A stretch of 64,000 bases of DNA from Sarocladium kiliense. Lineage: Eukaryota; Ascomycota; Sordariomycetes; Hypocreales; Sarocladiaceae. Under the pieces are notes generated by a model. The model had not been told where the DNA came from, made no database searches, and saw only the letters and a program-made list of their open reading frames with translations. The stretch is taken from positions 124,001 through 188,000 of the forward strand of contig JAUZTG010000008.1 of NCBI GenBank assembly GCA_030734395.1, read 5' to 3'. Positions 9,812 to 20,310 of this stretch are shown here, one piece after another (position 1 is the first letter of the stretch; each line of letters opens with the position of its first letter). A program made the translations under genes and the position numbers.

Positions 9812-11619
9812 CTATGGTTCAGTGGTACCCTCTTTCGCCTTCTCCATACGAACCACCTTGTCGCAGTTGAATAGACACAGAGGATCGAATGCATTCTTCA
9901 TCTGTGGCCGTCATTAGCGACAATCCTGCTTTATGTCATGGAGAACTCACCATTCGCATTGTGTCGACTGCCTCTTGGCCCAATTCCTTCTCGAGATAAT
10001 CCCTCTTCACGACGCCAACGCCATGCTCGCCCGTTGCCGTGCCTTCCATTTCCAGGGCGAGATCAATCATGCGGTGGACAACGCCTTCGGCAATGTTCCT
10101 CTTCGACTCCGGGAATAACATCAGTGCATGGAAGTTGCCGTCACCAACGTGCCCGACAATCGACCCTAAAAGTCCCGACTCCTCAATGTCCTTCTTCGCC
10201 GCCTCGATGGCATCGGGCAAACGACTTAAGGGGACAGCGACGTCTGTTGTCCACACTTTATCCGAAGGAAGTTCCTTTCGAGCGAGCATACTCCACAGGG
10301 CGTTCTTCCTCGCTGACCATAGCTCGGCTCTCTCCTCAGCATCACAAGCGAATTGATACGATGTGCTTCCGTTCTTTTCCGCCACGCTGTTAACCTGTTT
10401 TGCGATATGCTCAACGATGTGCTCATCGCTCCCGGCGAATTTGAAGAACAGGGTAGGCTCCTCCTTCCACCGAAGTCGTGTGAGCTCAGCAAGATTGATG
10501 TTCTTCATCTGTACTTCGTCAAGGATCTCGACAGCAGCAACCTGGATACCGTGACCAACGATGTCGCGCACCGCAGTCGCAGCATGGCGGAGTGAAGGGA
10601 AAGTGCAGACAGCCACAGCTTCATGTGGTGGCTTCACAGCCAGTTTGAGTGTCGCCTCAGTTACGATCCCCAGAGTGCCTTCACTGCCAATGAAAGTGCG
10701 GGTAAGATCGTATCCGGCCGATGACTTTCGTGGACGTTGGCGCGTTTTAAGGACTGTGCCATCAGCGAGCACGACCGTCATGGAGAGAACCCAATCGCGC
10801 ATAGTTCCGTAATGAGCCGCATTGGTGCCACTGCAACCCGTACCGATCATGCCTCCGATCATGGCGCCTGGTCCTGGATCTGGCGGGAAGAACAGACCAT
10901 GAGGAGCAAGCTCCTCGTTGAGCTCCTCCCATCCGATCCCCGGCTGGACCACACAGTCGAGATCATCGTAATTGAGCGAGATCAAGTTACCCATTCGGCT
11001 GAAGTCCATGGTGACGCCGCGGTGGGTGGGGATATACTGGCCCTCAATGGAGGTTCCGCCAGAGTATGGGGTGATGGGAATTCTGCGTCGTGCACATATC
11101 TTGACGAGCGCAGAGACCTGATCTGTCGTTGTCGGATAGAGGACAACCTGTGATGTAACAGCATCCGACTCTGACCATTTACAGGACTGGTAGTCTGACC
11201 CTGAATGTGATATCAGGTCATCGTGAGTAGTAGAGACAGCGTCTGGTCCAAGAATGGCAATAAATTCTTCACAGGCAGCGGTAATGTTTTCTCGAGTCAC
11301 GTTATGACGTGGCTTCGGTGCATCAGCAAGAGGCAATGTAGATGTTGTTTTCGCTTCCTTTGGCGGTGCATTGGGGCGGAAGCCAAGAGCTGCTGTGATG
11401 GTGGCTGCGCCGACGCCAAATGCGAGAAGCCCTGCAACAGTTAGACGTGATGAAGAACGGAGATAGTTCAATGATTGAGCGACTAGAATTACCTGTGCTG
11501 TTGCTCTTGAGCTTTGCTGTCTTTGGTCCAGAGGAAGCAAACCGAAGTTGCCTCGAGGCTTTGCACAATCGCCTAGAGCCAACCTGGCGTAGCGTTCTTA
11601 GCCCAAACGTGCTATTCAT
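9812..11619 (-). CDS. DLD1: Mitochondrial D-lactate dehydrogenase (cytochrome)
   Basis: FAD enzyme that oxidises D-lactate to pyruvate and passes electrons to cytochrome c in mitochondria. Exons 11619-11493, 11431-9951 and 9901-9812 give 565 aa. The N-terminus is Arg/Ser/Thr-rich with few acids, as in a mitochondrial presequence, followed by a hydrophobic stretch (LLAFGVGAATITAALGF). The FAD-binding-4 domain includes ITPYSGGTSIEGQYIPTHRG and the GIGWEELNEELAPHGLFFPP segment. The FAD-oxidase C domain has the conserved VGHVGDGNFHALMLF and ATGEHGVGVVKRDYL. The third exon supplies the true C-terminus (KNAFDPLCLFNCDKVVRM), which is characteristic of the family and missing if the last intron is read through. 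Confidence 0.93.
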
Positions 11620-12347
11620 GGCGTCGAGTTTTGTTGTTCAAGTGTGAGATCATATGTTCTCATCGCTAGCTTGTCAATGAAGAAAGCCGACTGAGGCTGC
11701 TTTGTGGACGAATGGCCGACTATACTTCGTATTCATATCCTCGACGAGGACAATCTATCGCTGGCATCTAATGGCCCATTTCCAATGAACTCCCTTTTCA
11801 TGATGTCCGATCACGGGAGCAAGGATAGCCTTCGGCGTGTCTGGTCTGGCTGTCTTCGGTTGTGGTGACTTATCGGCTGTGGCATCGGCTACGGTGCCGA
11901 GTCGTGCGTACAGCCTCTCCGCATTCGTAAAGAAGTCTAAGGGATCGGCGCTCCGCGGGTTTCGTTATTGACAACGATTGGATCAGATGTCAGGGATCCA
12001 TCGATAGTTGAATCTAATCATGGGGTCTGTCAGACAACCCACGTGCTCATCCTTGACTTTCGTAATGCATCCCGACTGAGGAGGGCGACATCTGACACTG
12101 ATATTGGCTGGTGGGCTAGATGCATCGATGTCGGATTACCGTAGCCGGAATACATTTGATGGACAGGTAGCAAGAGGCAACTCAAGCCACAACAGCTTCT
12201 TTCGGAGCCGATTAGGCTGGAGAACCAGTTGCCACGCAGAGGTCTCGCTGGAAAGAGCAGCGCTCTCCTTTCACCAAAACACAAAGAGGCAAACAGTCTA
12301 GTTAGACAAATGCCATAGTCTATAATCGAGCCTTGCCTTGATCCAGC
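11620..12347. other. Intergenic region between DLD1 and the Zn2Cys6 gene
   Basis: 728 bp holding the DLD1 promoter and the 3' flank of the transcription factor gene. A CACGTG lies at 12040-12045. No gene, repeat or RNA is recognisable. Confidence 0.45.
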
Positions 12348-14702
12348 TTACTCTGTGCCTGCCATACCAAGATCCGCAAGGAAATACAGTGCTTGATAAT
12401 GGCTGGAGTCAGGCATCGGAAACCCAATACCCTCCATGGCGTTGCTCCCCTCGGGTAAAGAGTATGGTGGCCAGGAGCTGTTTATGTCCTCTCTAGCAAT
12501 GTCTCCGTGGAATCCACCCTCATGATCGAACATGAAGTTCGCAACAGCTGCGAGTCCAGTCGGAGGTCCCATCTCAGGTGGCATTTGTCTGACGGAGTCT
12601 TGTGCCAGGCCGGCGAATGCTCTTCCGGCCCCGAGTTGTGGCTCAGCCTGCGGCTCCATTCCGTCTGAGGTTTCTTCTGATCCTGCCCCAGGAACTCCAT
12701 CATCGCTACCATCACGACTCGCAAACCCGGTCACTCGATTAGTCCGATCTCGCTGCACGAGGCAGTTCATAAAGAAGTTCTTGATCCAGCGGGCTAGATC
12801 CCAATTGTTCTCGAACTGCTTAAGAGCCAGGAGGCCTCTGCGTATTGGATGAAGAAGTTGTTCGCCATCCGGCCGCATTGTTGGGGCTGCATCGACGGCA
12901 AGGGCTACCATTGCCGAGAACAGAGCGGAGATATAGATCAAGGGGAAATGCTCTGGTGTCCAGTAAAGCAGGGAATCATCCACGAGTGTGAAAACTGCGC
13001 TGGCGGCATCAATGATTTGAGCCATAGAATGTCGCTGAGTTTGTGCTTTGGGAGCCTGGCGCTGGAGTCGTTGTGACAGATTGATGATGTAGTAGCTGTT
13101 CGGATAAGTATGTGCAACCTGGAGCAGGACCGCGGAGAAAGGGATGGCTTACTTGTAGCAGACCTTCAGTGTCAGTGAGAGGTAGTGCCCCCCTCCTTGG
13201 CCGACAAGGAAAGGTTGGGAGTCAAACCAGGAGCGAAGAGTCAGGCGAACGTCTTCTAGGGCTTGTTCTCGGACCGAGGAATCCTGACTCAAGGGCAAGC
13301 AACGCGGCGAACAATGAAGAAAGTATAAATGGGCAGCTATAGACCGATTAGTGATGTGATCACCAAATACGCAATCAAGGGCTGGACTTGTTACCGGTCT
13401 TGCTCAAGCTCACTTGACCAATGATATAAGATATCGTTTCAGGGTTCTCGCCAGGGAGATCTTCCGGCACAAGCTCCTCCACGTCGTGGTCAGCATCGTT
13501 GATGATCATAGGGGTGCCTGTTGACAACGACGTTTGCCGATCCCGAACATAGAGGCACCACCATATCCTCCTCCATCGCGACTTTTCTTCAGGCGGCATG
13601 TGCGTATGCTTCGTGCTCCTGTGGTATCCCATGCATTGCGCAGAGCGTATCGAACACGCAAGCCACCAATGCCAGTCACGATGCGCAGTAGGATCTCCAA
13701 ACCAATAATGCAACAGGAACGACGAAAGAAACTTGGTGGTACGGTCGGATGTTCGATCAGCGTCGAATGCAGCCGTCGCACGAGCAGATAAGGCTGAGTT
13801 GGCCTGAATACGGGAGCTATAACCTAGAAAATAGATGGTTTCCATGTCGCAATGGATAGAGCCAACAAACAAGACGCATAGAAGTAGTGTTTTGGACAAG
13901 GTACCATCGGCAAGAGAGGCTTCGAAAGAAGACTGAATGAGGATGGGACAATAAGTGTGAAAGCGCGTGAAATAGGCTTTAACAAGACGGTCGATGAGGT
14001 CTCGCGAGGGAACTTGCTCGTGTGGAGTTGGTTCAGCAGTTGCCGGAGACGTATCTCCCTGCAGCCTATGAGATGTAGCTGGTCCTGAAGAAGTCGCTTC
14101 CTGTTCATGCGGCCTCTGGATGTCTCGTGATATGCTTTGAACCATCTCATTGCTGTCGTCGAGTGGCTTATGGAAGCTGGTATGGCCGGGCTTGTAGCCT
14201 CGCATAACATAGGACGCATACCAGCTCTCGCCGACATAGTTGGGATGAGCTGGGAGAGATCCTTGAGTGTCGTTACCACTGTCATGGGTAGATGCTGTCG
14301 TTGGCGTCCTTGTATCGGTGCTTCTGAGGTGATGCGAGCCAGGTGACGGGCTTAGGGATGACTGGCTGGGTGTTATAGCACCTGTCCTGCTTCTTACTCT
14401 GTTTCCTCTCGTACCCATATCTGATCTCGTATGGCTGGGGGCCGTATATCGTCCATCTGGACCCCTAGCCATAAAGTCAGCAACTGGTCTCCTATTTGCC
14501 ACACCGCATAGGGGGCTTGCCTGCGTCGCTTGGACTGCACCAGAGCACACGTGGTATCATTGTTACTCTTCTTGCACTCTGTACACGGAGTTCCAATGAT
14601 AGAACCATCACATCTTGTGCGCCGTCTGTTGCAACGTTCGCATGCACGGCCCCGTTTCCGCTGCCCAGCTATCGCGTGGTGCTGGGTGTGAGTTGGCTCC
14701 AT
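12348..14702 (-). CDS. Zn2Cys6 fungal-specific transcription factor (CTF1-beta-like)
   Basis: Gal4-type regulator. The best model uses exons 14702-14398, 14323-13395, 13336-13153 and 13095-12348, giving 721 aa. The zinc cluster is seen as ACERCNRRRTRCDG followed by TPCTECKKSNNDTTC. The fungal_trans middle-homology domain runs from FTRFHTYCPILIQSSFE through WWLACSIRSAQCMGYHR and WRRIWWCLYVRDRQTSLSTG. That segment most resembles cutinase factor 1-beta regulators; this is family likeness, not proof of target. The first intron is the least sure: the frame of exon 2 is open further upstream to about 14550, so an alternative splice is possible. An in-frame ATG at or before 14798 could also extend the N-terminus. 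It is divergent from an MFS permease. Confidence 0.82.
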
Positions 14703-15183
14703 TGCCTGGGGTAATACAGCTGGTATTCCTCCACTCGGCTCGGGACCCGGCAACTTGCATGAGACTGGGCAGTGAATTGTTTGTTCCAGCTGAATCACCA
14801 GGTCTTATGCCCTTCGGCTATGGATGCTCGGGTTCGGCTATGGTCCGTTGCCTACGGTGGCACAAGTCCGTGTGAGCCCCGCCACCGCTCCGGATGGACT
14901 ACGCCACTACCGCCTAGTCTGAGAAGACTAACTCTACTCTATTCGGGTATTGGCCAATGTTGAGATCCTTTTCCATGCAGGCTGCCTTACCCCATGTTTC
15001 TTTGTTTCCGGGGAATTGGAAATCTGGGGTCGAGTGTTCAGTCAAAACCCCTCACCAGCCAGGTATATGAACGATCTCCATCTCCTTCTCCCCTCCGTCT
15101 CCTGAGCTGGCTACATTGCTCTTTTCGACCCCTCCTACGGTGTCACCTATCCTTCCCCCAATTGCCTGACGAAGGTGTTCACC
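14703..15183. promoter_or_regulatory. Divergent regulator/transporter promoter with repeated CGG motifs
   Basis: 481 bp between the Zn2Cys6 regulator and the MFS permease. It has two copies of TTCGGCTATGG at 14813-14823 and 14833-14843 (20 bp start to start), CCGCTCCGG (CCG-N3-CGG) at 14885-14893 and a CCAAT at 14954-14958. CGG triplets are what Zn2Cys6 proteins bind, so autoregulation and control of the permease by the neighbouring factor is a fair inference. Confidence 0.45.
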
Positions 15184-16693
15184 ATGTCTCTTGAAGAGAA
15201 GAACGAGGCGATCCGTGATGATGCCGCGTCTCACGACGAGCGCAGCGCCGACATGGTCGAAACTCAAGGCGTTGTCCGCGATGATAAGTTCGACCGCCGA
15301 GTGACACGCAAGATCGACTGGCGTCTGCTGCCTATTCTTGGTGCTCTTTACACAATCGCCATGGTTGATAGATCCAATGTTGCTGTCGCGCGTATAGCAG
15401 GCATGGACGAAGACCTCGGTCTAGTCGAGGGAAACCGTGTTTCCATCATTCTCATGGTCTTCTTCATCTCGTATATCCTCTTTGAGATCCCGAGCAACGC
15501 AGTGCTACACCGACTCGGTGCCGCCAACTGCCTGGCCTTCTACGCTTTCGCATGGGGGTGCGTCACTCTTGGGATGGGCTTCCTCAAGTCTTGGGAGGGT
15601 CTCGCTGTGCTCCGGGTACTTCTGGGCCTTTTTGAGGCTGGCTTCTACCCCGGCTGCGTGTATCTAGTCTCCTCCTGGTACACTCGATTCTCCGTCCAGA
15701 AACGCTTGGCTATCTTCTTCCTCACAGGGAGCGCCTTGTCAGCATTCGCCAATATTCTAGCATATGGCATCATCCAAATTGCAAAGTTTCACCCGACCTA
15801 CAAGGGCTGGCGTTGGATCTACATCATCGAAGGCTCACTCACCATTGTTGCTGGCATCTTGTCGTGGTTCGTCATCGTCGACTTCCCGGACTCGCCCAGG
15901 AACACGTTTCTCTCTGATGACGAGAAAGCGCACGTTCTGGCTCGTCTTGCCGAGGACAGAGGCCCTGAAGAGCGGGAAAAAGTCACCTTCAAGAAGGTTT
16001 TGCATACAGCCGCTGACTGGAAGCCTTGGGCCTTCAGCATCATGTATTCTGCTGGTGCTGTGGGTGTCTACGCCTTCCTCTTCTTCCTGCCTATCATCCT
16101 GCGAGGTGGCCTCGGATATAGCCTTCAGATGAGTTTCATTCTGAGCACACCTCCCTCCCTCTTCAGCGTCGTCTTCGTCATGGTGCTCTCCTGGGCAGCA
16201 GACAAGGTCCGTGTGCGAGGTCCCTTCGTTGTTGTCCAGGGCCTTTTGGGGATCGTTGGGCTTTGCATGGCAGGTTTCCTTAAGCAGCCTACACCCCGTT
16301 ATGTGGGAACCTTCTTGGGTGTTGCGGCTGCAAACGGCTTCGTTGTCACAACCCTTGCATGGCAGGCCAACAACATTGTCGGTGATGCAAAGAGAGCGAT
16401 TTCAACCGCTCTGCTAATCAGCCTCAGTGGCGTTGGCGGCATCTATGCGAGCATGGTGTTTCGTGAGTGCTTCAAGACTCTCGTATTAGGAGAAAGAGAC
16501 GCGCTAATGAGGTCACATAGGTCAGCAAGATGCTCCCAACTATCTCCCCGGTATCATTGCGGTAATGGCAATCTATGCCGCCGCTGTTCTAGCAGCTATT
16601 GGTACGATGATTGCTCTCAAGATGGAGAACAGAAAGGCAGACCAAGGAAAGGAACTTATTCCTGGACGAGCTGATTTTAGATACACTCTGTAA
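15184..16693 (+). CDS. MFS permease, anion:cation symporter (ACS) family
   Basis: Twelve-helix plasma-membrane transporter of the ACS family, which in fungi includes allantoate, nicotinate and other organic-anion permeases. Exons 15184-16462 and 16521-16693 give 483 aa. The hallmark first helix region LPILGALYTIAMVDRSNVAVA and the motif LGLFEAGFYPGCVYLVSSWYT are present. The second half begins after the loop with ERLAED-type charged residues. The second exon supplies the last helix (IIAVMAIYAAAVLAAIGTMIA) and the basic tail; unspliced reading gives nonsense there. The start ACCATGTCTC fits a fungal Kozak context. The substrate cannot be told from sequence. The divergent Zn2Cys6 gene suggests substrate-dependent induction. 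Confidence 0.88.
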
Positions 16694-17513
16694 GGCGAAG
16701 CGAAGGAAACAAGATAGTACATCCGGATCGACAGTAGTCCTAGGCGGCTGAGCATTAACAATCAGTGCCAAGTCTTAATCCCTTGAATGGAGAACATTCC
16801 TTTACTTTTGCGCAGCGTGCTTGTTAGTAGTGTTCTCTCAAGCATCGGATCTTGGAAAGTACATTTATATCTGATCTAAATAATTCGAAGCTCGGTCGTC
16901 ATACTAAAGCTTATGCTGCGTAGCGGCAGTGTTGTGAACGTACGCAGTATTTGAACATGCCAGCCTTCTTAAAGGTCACGTTAGTTGGATGGATCACTGC
17001 GCTATCCGGTCGAAACTTCTAGGGGCTCAAAACTGAGACGTAGACTGTAGCATCCTATCTGCATACTGTGGCCTACGCGTACGACCTGTGACAGACATCA
17101 AAGCCAGATTTATAGCGCCTGGAGTAAGATTATTCTTTTCTGAAATTTTTAATGCTTGATGATTTCAAACTTTGATCAAACACGACTGTGTGACTTCAGA
17201 GTCGTCGGGTGCGCGTCTACGGCGGCTGTCGGCTAAACTTCGTGGACTACAGTTGGTGGTTGGCGCTAAAGAGGTACGTACCTTAGACGGTGAAGGCCCA
17301 GAAACTTGAAGCCCCTGACACCTGCCAATCGCTGTATCACATTGGCGCGGGCAGCTTCATCATCCTTCACTCATCAACAAATTTGGCATCTGGATGCTAC
17401 TCACCCATCAGATCGTCCGAAAGCCCTAGACGGGCATTCGTCAACATCTTGCATCTCGTTAGACGGCCTACGTCGAAGTGTCACGGGGCCTCAGCCCCAA
17501 TCTTGCCGGCGCG
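16694..17513. other. Intergenic region upstream of the GCK-type kinase
   Basis: 820 bp with the 3' end of the permease and the kinase promoter. There are short AT-rich runs around 17130-17170 and no recognisable gene. Confidence 0.45.
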
Positions 17514-20042
17514 ATGGCGTCTCTTCAGGTCCGAGGACCCGACTTCTCAGTCACCAAACAGAAGGCTCTTGAGGATGCCAAGAAGATGCAGAAGCTCGTT
17601 GCCGACGAGTGTAACTCGGCTGGCAAAGATCCGCCTCCGTATCAGCTCTCGGAGCTCATCGGAAAGGGTAGCTTTGGTCGCGTTTACAAGGCTACATCTC
17701 ATGTGACGAACCAGCTGGTTGCCGTCAAAATCATCAATATTGAGGAAGGTGACAGCTTGGATCCGAAGATGGCGGACACTTACAGTGACTTACTGAAGGA
17801 AATCAATGCGCTCAAGCTCCTACGGGACAGTGGCGCTAAGAACATCAACCATGTTATGGAAGCCGTACCCGTTGGCCAGTCTATGTGGGTGATCACGGAG
17901 TACTGTGCTGGAGGAAGTGTGGCAACGCTCATGAAGCCCACGGCACCGGATGGACTTCAGGAGAGATGGATCATTCCTATCCTGCGCGAGGTGGCCGAGG
18001 CCATGAAGTGGGTGCATGGGGCGGGCATCATTCACAGAGATCTTAAATGTGCCAACGTACTAGTCACAGAGGTCGGTGACGTCCAGCTTTGTGACTTTGG
18101 CGTTGCTGGCGTTGTCGAGACCAAGTTCGACAAGCGGACGACTGTCATTGGTACCCCGCATTGGATGGCTCCTGAGCTGTTCGACAACACCGCCTCATAT
18201 GGGACGGAAGTGGATATCTGGGCGTTTGGTGCTATGGTCTTCGAGATGGCATCGGGCCTTCCACCCAACGCTGCTGCTAGGATTACGGTTGATCGGTTGG
18301 GCAGCCATCTGAAGTCGCACACACCCCGCCTGGACGGTGACCAGTACTCTGCCGGGCTCAAGGACCTTGTTTCCTTCTGTCTGCACAACGATCCTAGGAA
18401 ACGACCAACAATCGAGCAGATCCAGCGTCACAGATATATCTTCAGGTCTGAGGAATCATATCCCACTTCCGGTCTTTCGCACCTCGTCCGCGGGTTTAAA
18501 CTTTGGGAGGCACAAGGAGGCGATCGTAGATCACTCTTCGGTATGGGCGGCGCGCAAGGTCCTTCCGAGGTCCCGTCATCGGCACTCGCAAATGATGAGT
18601 GGAACTTCAGCACGACGGCGTCGTTTGACCAGGAGGTTCTCCATGATGGCGATGCGCAAGACTTCTACGACGTTTACGGTTCTAATGTGGACTTCCATGG
18701 GGATCAGTTAGCAGAGACTGCACGGCCGCAGCAAAAGGCAAAGACGGGACGGCGACGCCCTCCTCCGCAGCTGCCTACCGTCAAGGCTCCGCTGGAGAAG
18801 CTTTTTGATCCCAACACCATGTCAAGCTATGACGATAACTCACGATTGTATTATGGCAGACCTTTTCCACCCCCGGTGTCTGATCTACCTCTCCGTGATG
18901 ATTCAGCGCCAACATCAGACGTGCGCGAATCACTGATTGATCTGGACGCCTCTCTTCAAGGTAGCGACTTGTCCCAATTTGTCGATCTGAATACGATCAG
19001 AGCTGGTGAATCCCTCGCCTCAGAGGAGTACGACACCCTGGGAGATGTGCCTCAATTCTCGAAGCCACCGCTCAGCGACCCTGCAGATATGGCGAAGAGC
19101 AATCGCCGCACTCAAGATTGGAAATTCCCATCTATGGCTCCTCCCGCATCCGCAAATCCCGAGATGTCGAGGTTTCCGTTCAACGAAGAGGGTGGACTGG
19201 GTCTCAACACTGCAGGCCCATCATCTCGGCCGCCTCTGATCCATCATCCAACAGAGCCAACTCCTCCTTCGACTGCATTTAACGACCTGGCACCACCTCA
19301 GGGACTGCCAGACAATCGGGTCTCTATGAGTAGCTTGATCGATCTCGATATGAGCATGCCAGACTCGACCGACTATACTCGACCTTCAACATCCCACTCA
19401 GACGTTGTCTCGATCAGTGGCTCAGAGGTCAGCGGTGTAAACCCCTTCGAACTCGAGAAGCACGCATCACTATATGCATCCACCTCCACCACTCTTCGAG
19501 AACCCTCTATCTATGTGTCCGATGGCTTTGACTTCTCAGATGCTGCTAGTGGCTTCAGCGCCAGCGAGGCACCGGACGAGCCCCAGACGGCAATCGAGAA
19601 GCCTCTCTATAACGAAGGCAGACCATACTCCCTCAGTGAGTTCGCAGACACGGATCCGGAGTACATGTCCCCGCGAACCGCCAATGGTGCCTCTTCTCAA
19701 CACCAATACGCCTCGAGCTTCGGAGCGAACTCCTTCGCAAGTAGCAACGGCAACAACCAATACCAACAACACCGATATCAGAACTCCTACTCCGATCAAC
19801 ATCCCTACCAAGATGATCAACAGCAGTCCCAGGATCTGCGAGGAAATCTCCCACCGATGCCCGATGCACCCTCCCCGCAGGTCATGCAAGGCCAGGGCAA
19901 CCCTCGCGACGTGAAAGAAGAACTGCGTCGTCTGGCTATGAGCTTAGGCGACCACCTTAGCCATGCGAATGCGTACATGTCTAATCTGCCCGTCCGCAAG
20001 GCGAGCTCCAATAGGCTGGAGCTCCCACCGGATGGTGTATGA
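17514..20042 (+). CDS. Ste20-like germinal-centre-type protein kinase
   Basis: Serine/threonine kinase of the Ste20/GCK group with an N-terminal catalytic domain, which separates it from PAKs. Single exon, 842 aa from ATG 17514; an in-frame ATG at 17478 would add 12 residues. P-loop GKGSFGRV at 50-57, catalytic Lys in VAVK at 72, HRDLKCAN from 174, DFG at 194-196 and APE at 219-221, so all catalytic residues are intact. GTPHWMAPE is the GCK/Ste20 signature. The rest is Ser/Pro/Gln-rich and probably disordered, ending in a short predicted helix (LRRLAMSLGDHLSHANAYM) that may be a docking element. In fungi such kinases act in septation and polarity. Which orthologue this is (Sid1-, Nak1- or Don3-like) I cannot decide. 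Confidence 0.88.
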   Translation: MASLQVRGPDFSVTKQKALEDAKKMQKLVADECNSAGKDPPPYQLSELIGKGSFGRVYKATSHVTNQLVAVKIINIEEGDSLDPKMADTYSDLLKEINALKLLRDSGAKNINHVMEAVPVGQSMWVITEYCAGGSVATLMKPTAPDGLQERWIIPILREVAEAMKWVHGAGIIHRDLKCANVLVTEVGDVQLCDFGVAGVVETKFDKRTTVIGTPHWMAPELFDNTASYGTEVDIWAFGAMVFEMASGLPPNAAARITVDRLGSHLKSHTPRLDGDQYSAGLKDLVSFCLHNDPRKRPTIEQIQRHRYIFRSEESYPTSGLSHLVRGFKLWEAQGGDRRSLFGMGGAQGPSEVPSSALANDEWNFSTTASFDQEVLHDGDAQDFYDVYGSNVDFHGDQLAETARPQQKAKTGRRRPPPQLPTVKAPLEKLFDPNTMSSYDDNSRLYYGRPFPPPVSDLPLRDDSAPTSDVRESLIDLDASLQGSDLSQFVDLNTIRAGESLASEEYDTLGDVPQFSKPPLSDPADMAKSNRRTQDWKFPSMAPPASANPEMSRFPFNEEGGLGLNTAGPSSRPPLIHHPTEPTPPSTAFNDLAPPQGLPDNRVSMSSLIDLDMSMPDSTDYTRPSTSHSDVVSISGSEVSGVNPFELEKHASLYASTSTTLREPSIYVSDGFDFSDAASGFSASEAPDEPQTAIEKPLYNEGRPYSLSEFADTDPEYMSPRTANGASSQHQYASSFGANSFASSNGNNQYQQHRYQNSYSDQHPYQDDQQQSQDLRGNLPPMPDAPSPQVMQGQGNPRDVKEELRRLAMSLGDHLSHANAYMSNLPVRKASSNRLELPPDGV

Positions 20043-20310
20043 ACCTGAATGTCACTCAGCGTCGTGTTTGATGTACCAATATTTGGTGACTTCTGTTTTC
20101 GGCTCGACAAGCCAGGCAAGATGGATGGATCGTGGAGCCTGGTGCCCTGATCCTGGCTGACGTATATGGACAAAGTGGTTTTTGACGGAAAACTATGTAT
20201 CAGGATAGTGTCATTTATTCCTTCATGCGATTTAGCGATAGGAGCTTCAAAGGCGCAGGACAAATCCAACTTTCACTCGATTCAATATCTTAGCCTGCTT
20301 ACTACCTTCA
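20043..20310. other. Convergent 3' region between kinase and TEL2
   Basis: 268 bp between two convergent stops. Nothing recognisable beyond presumed 3' ends. Confidence 0.4.

Noticed and set aside
15184..16693. Nicotinate or allantoate permease as a specific name
   Set aside because: The ACS family is clear but substrate specificity cannot be read from these motifs.
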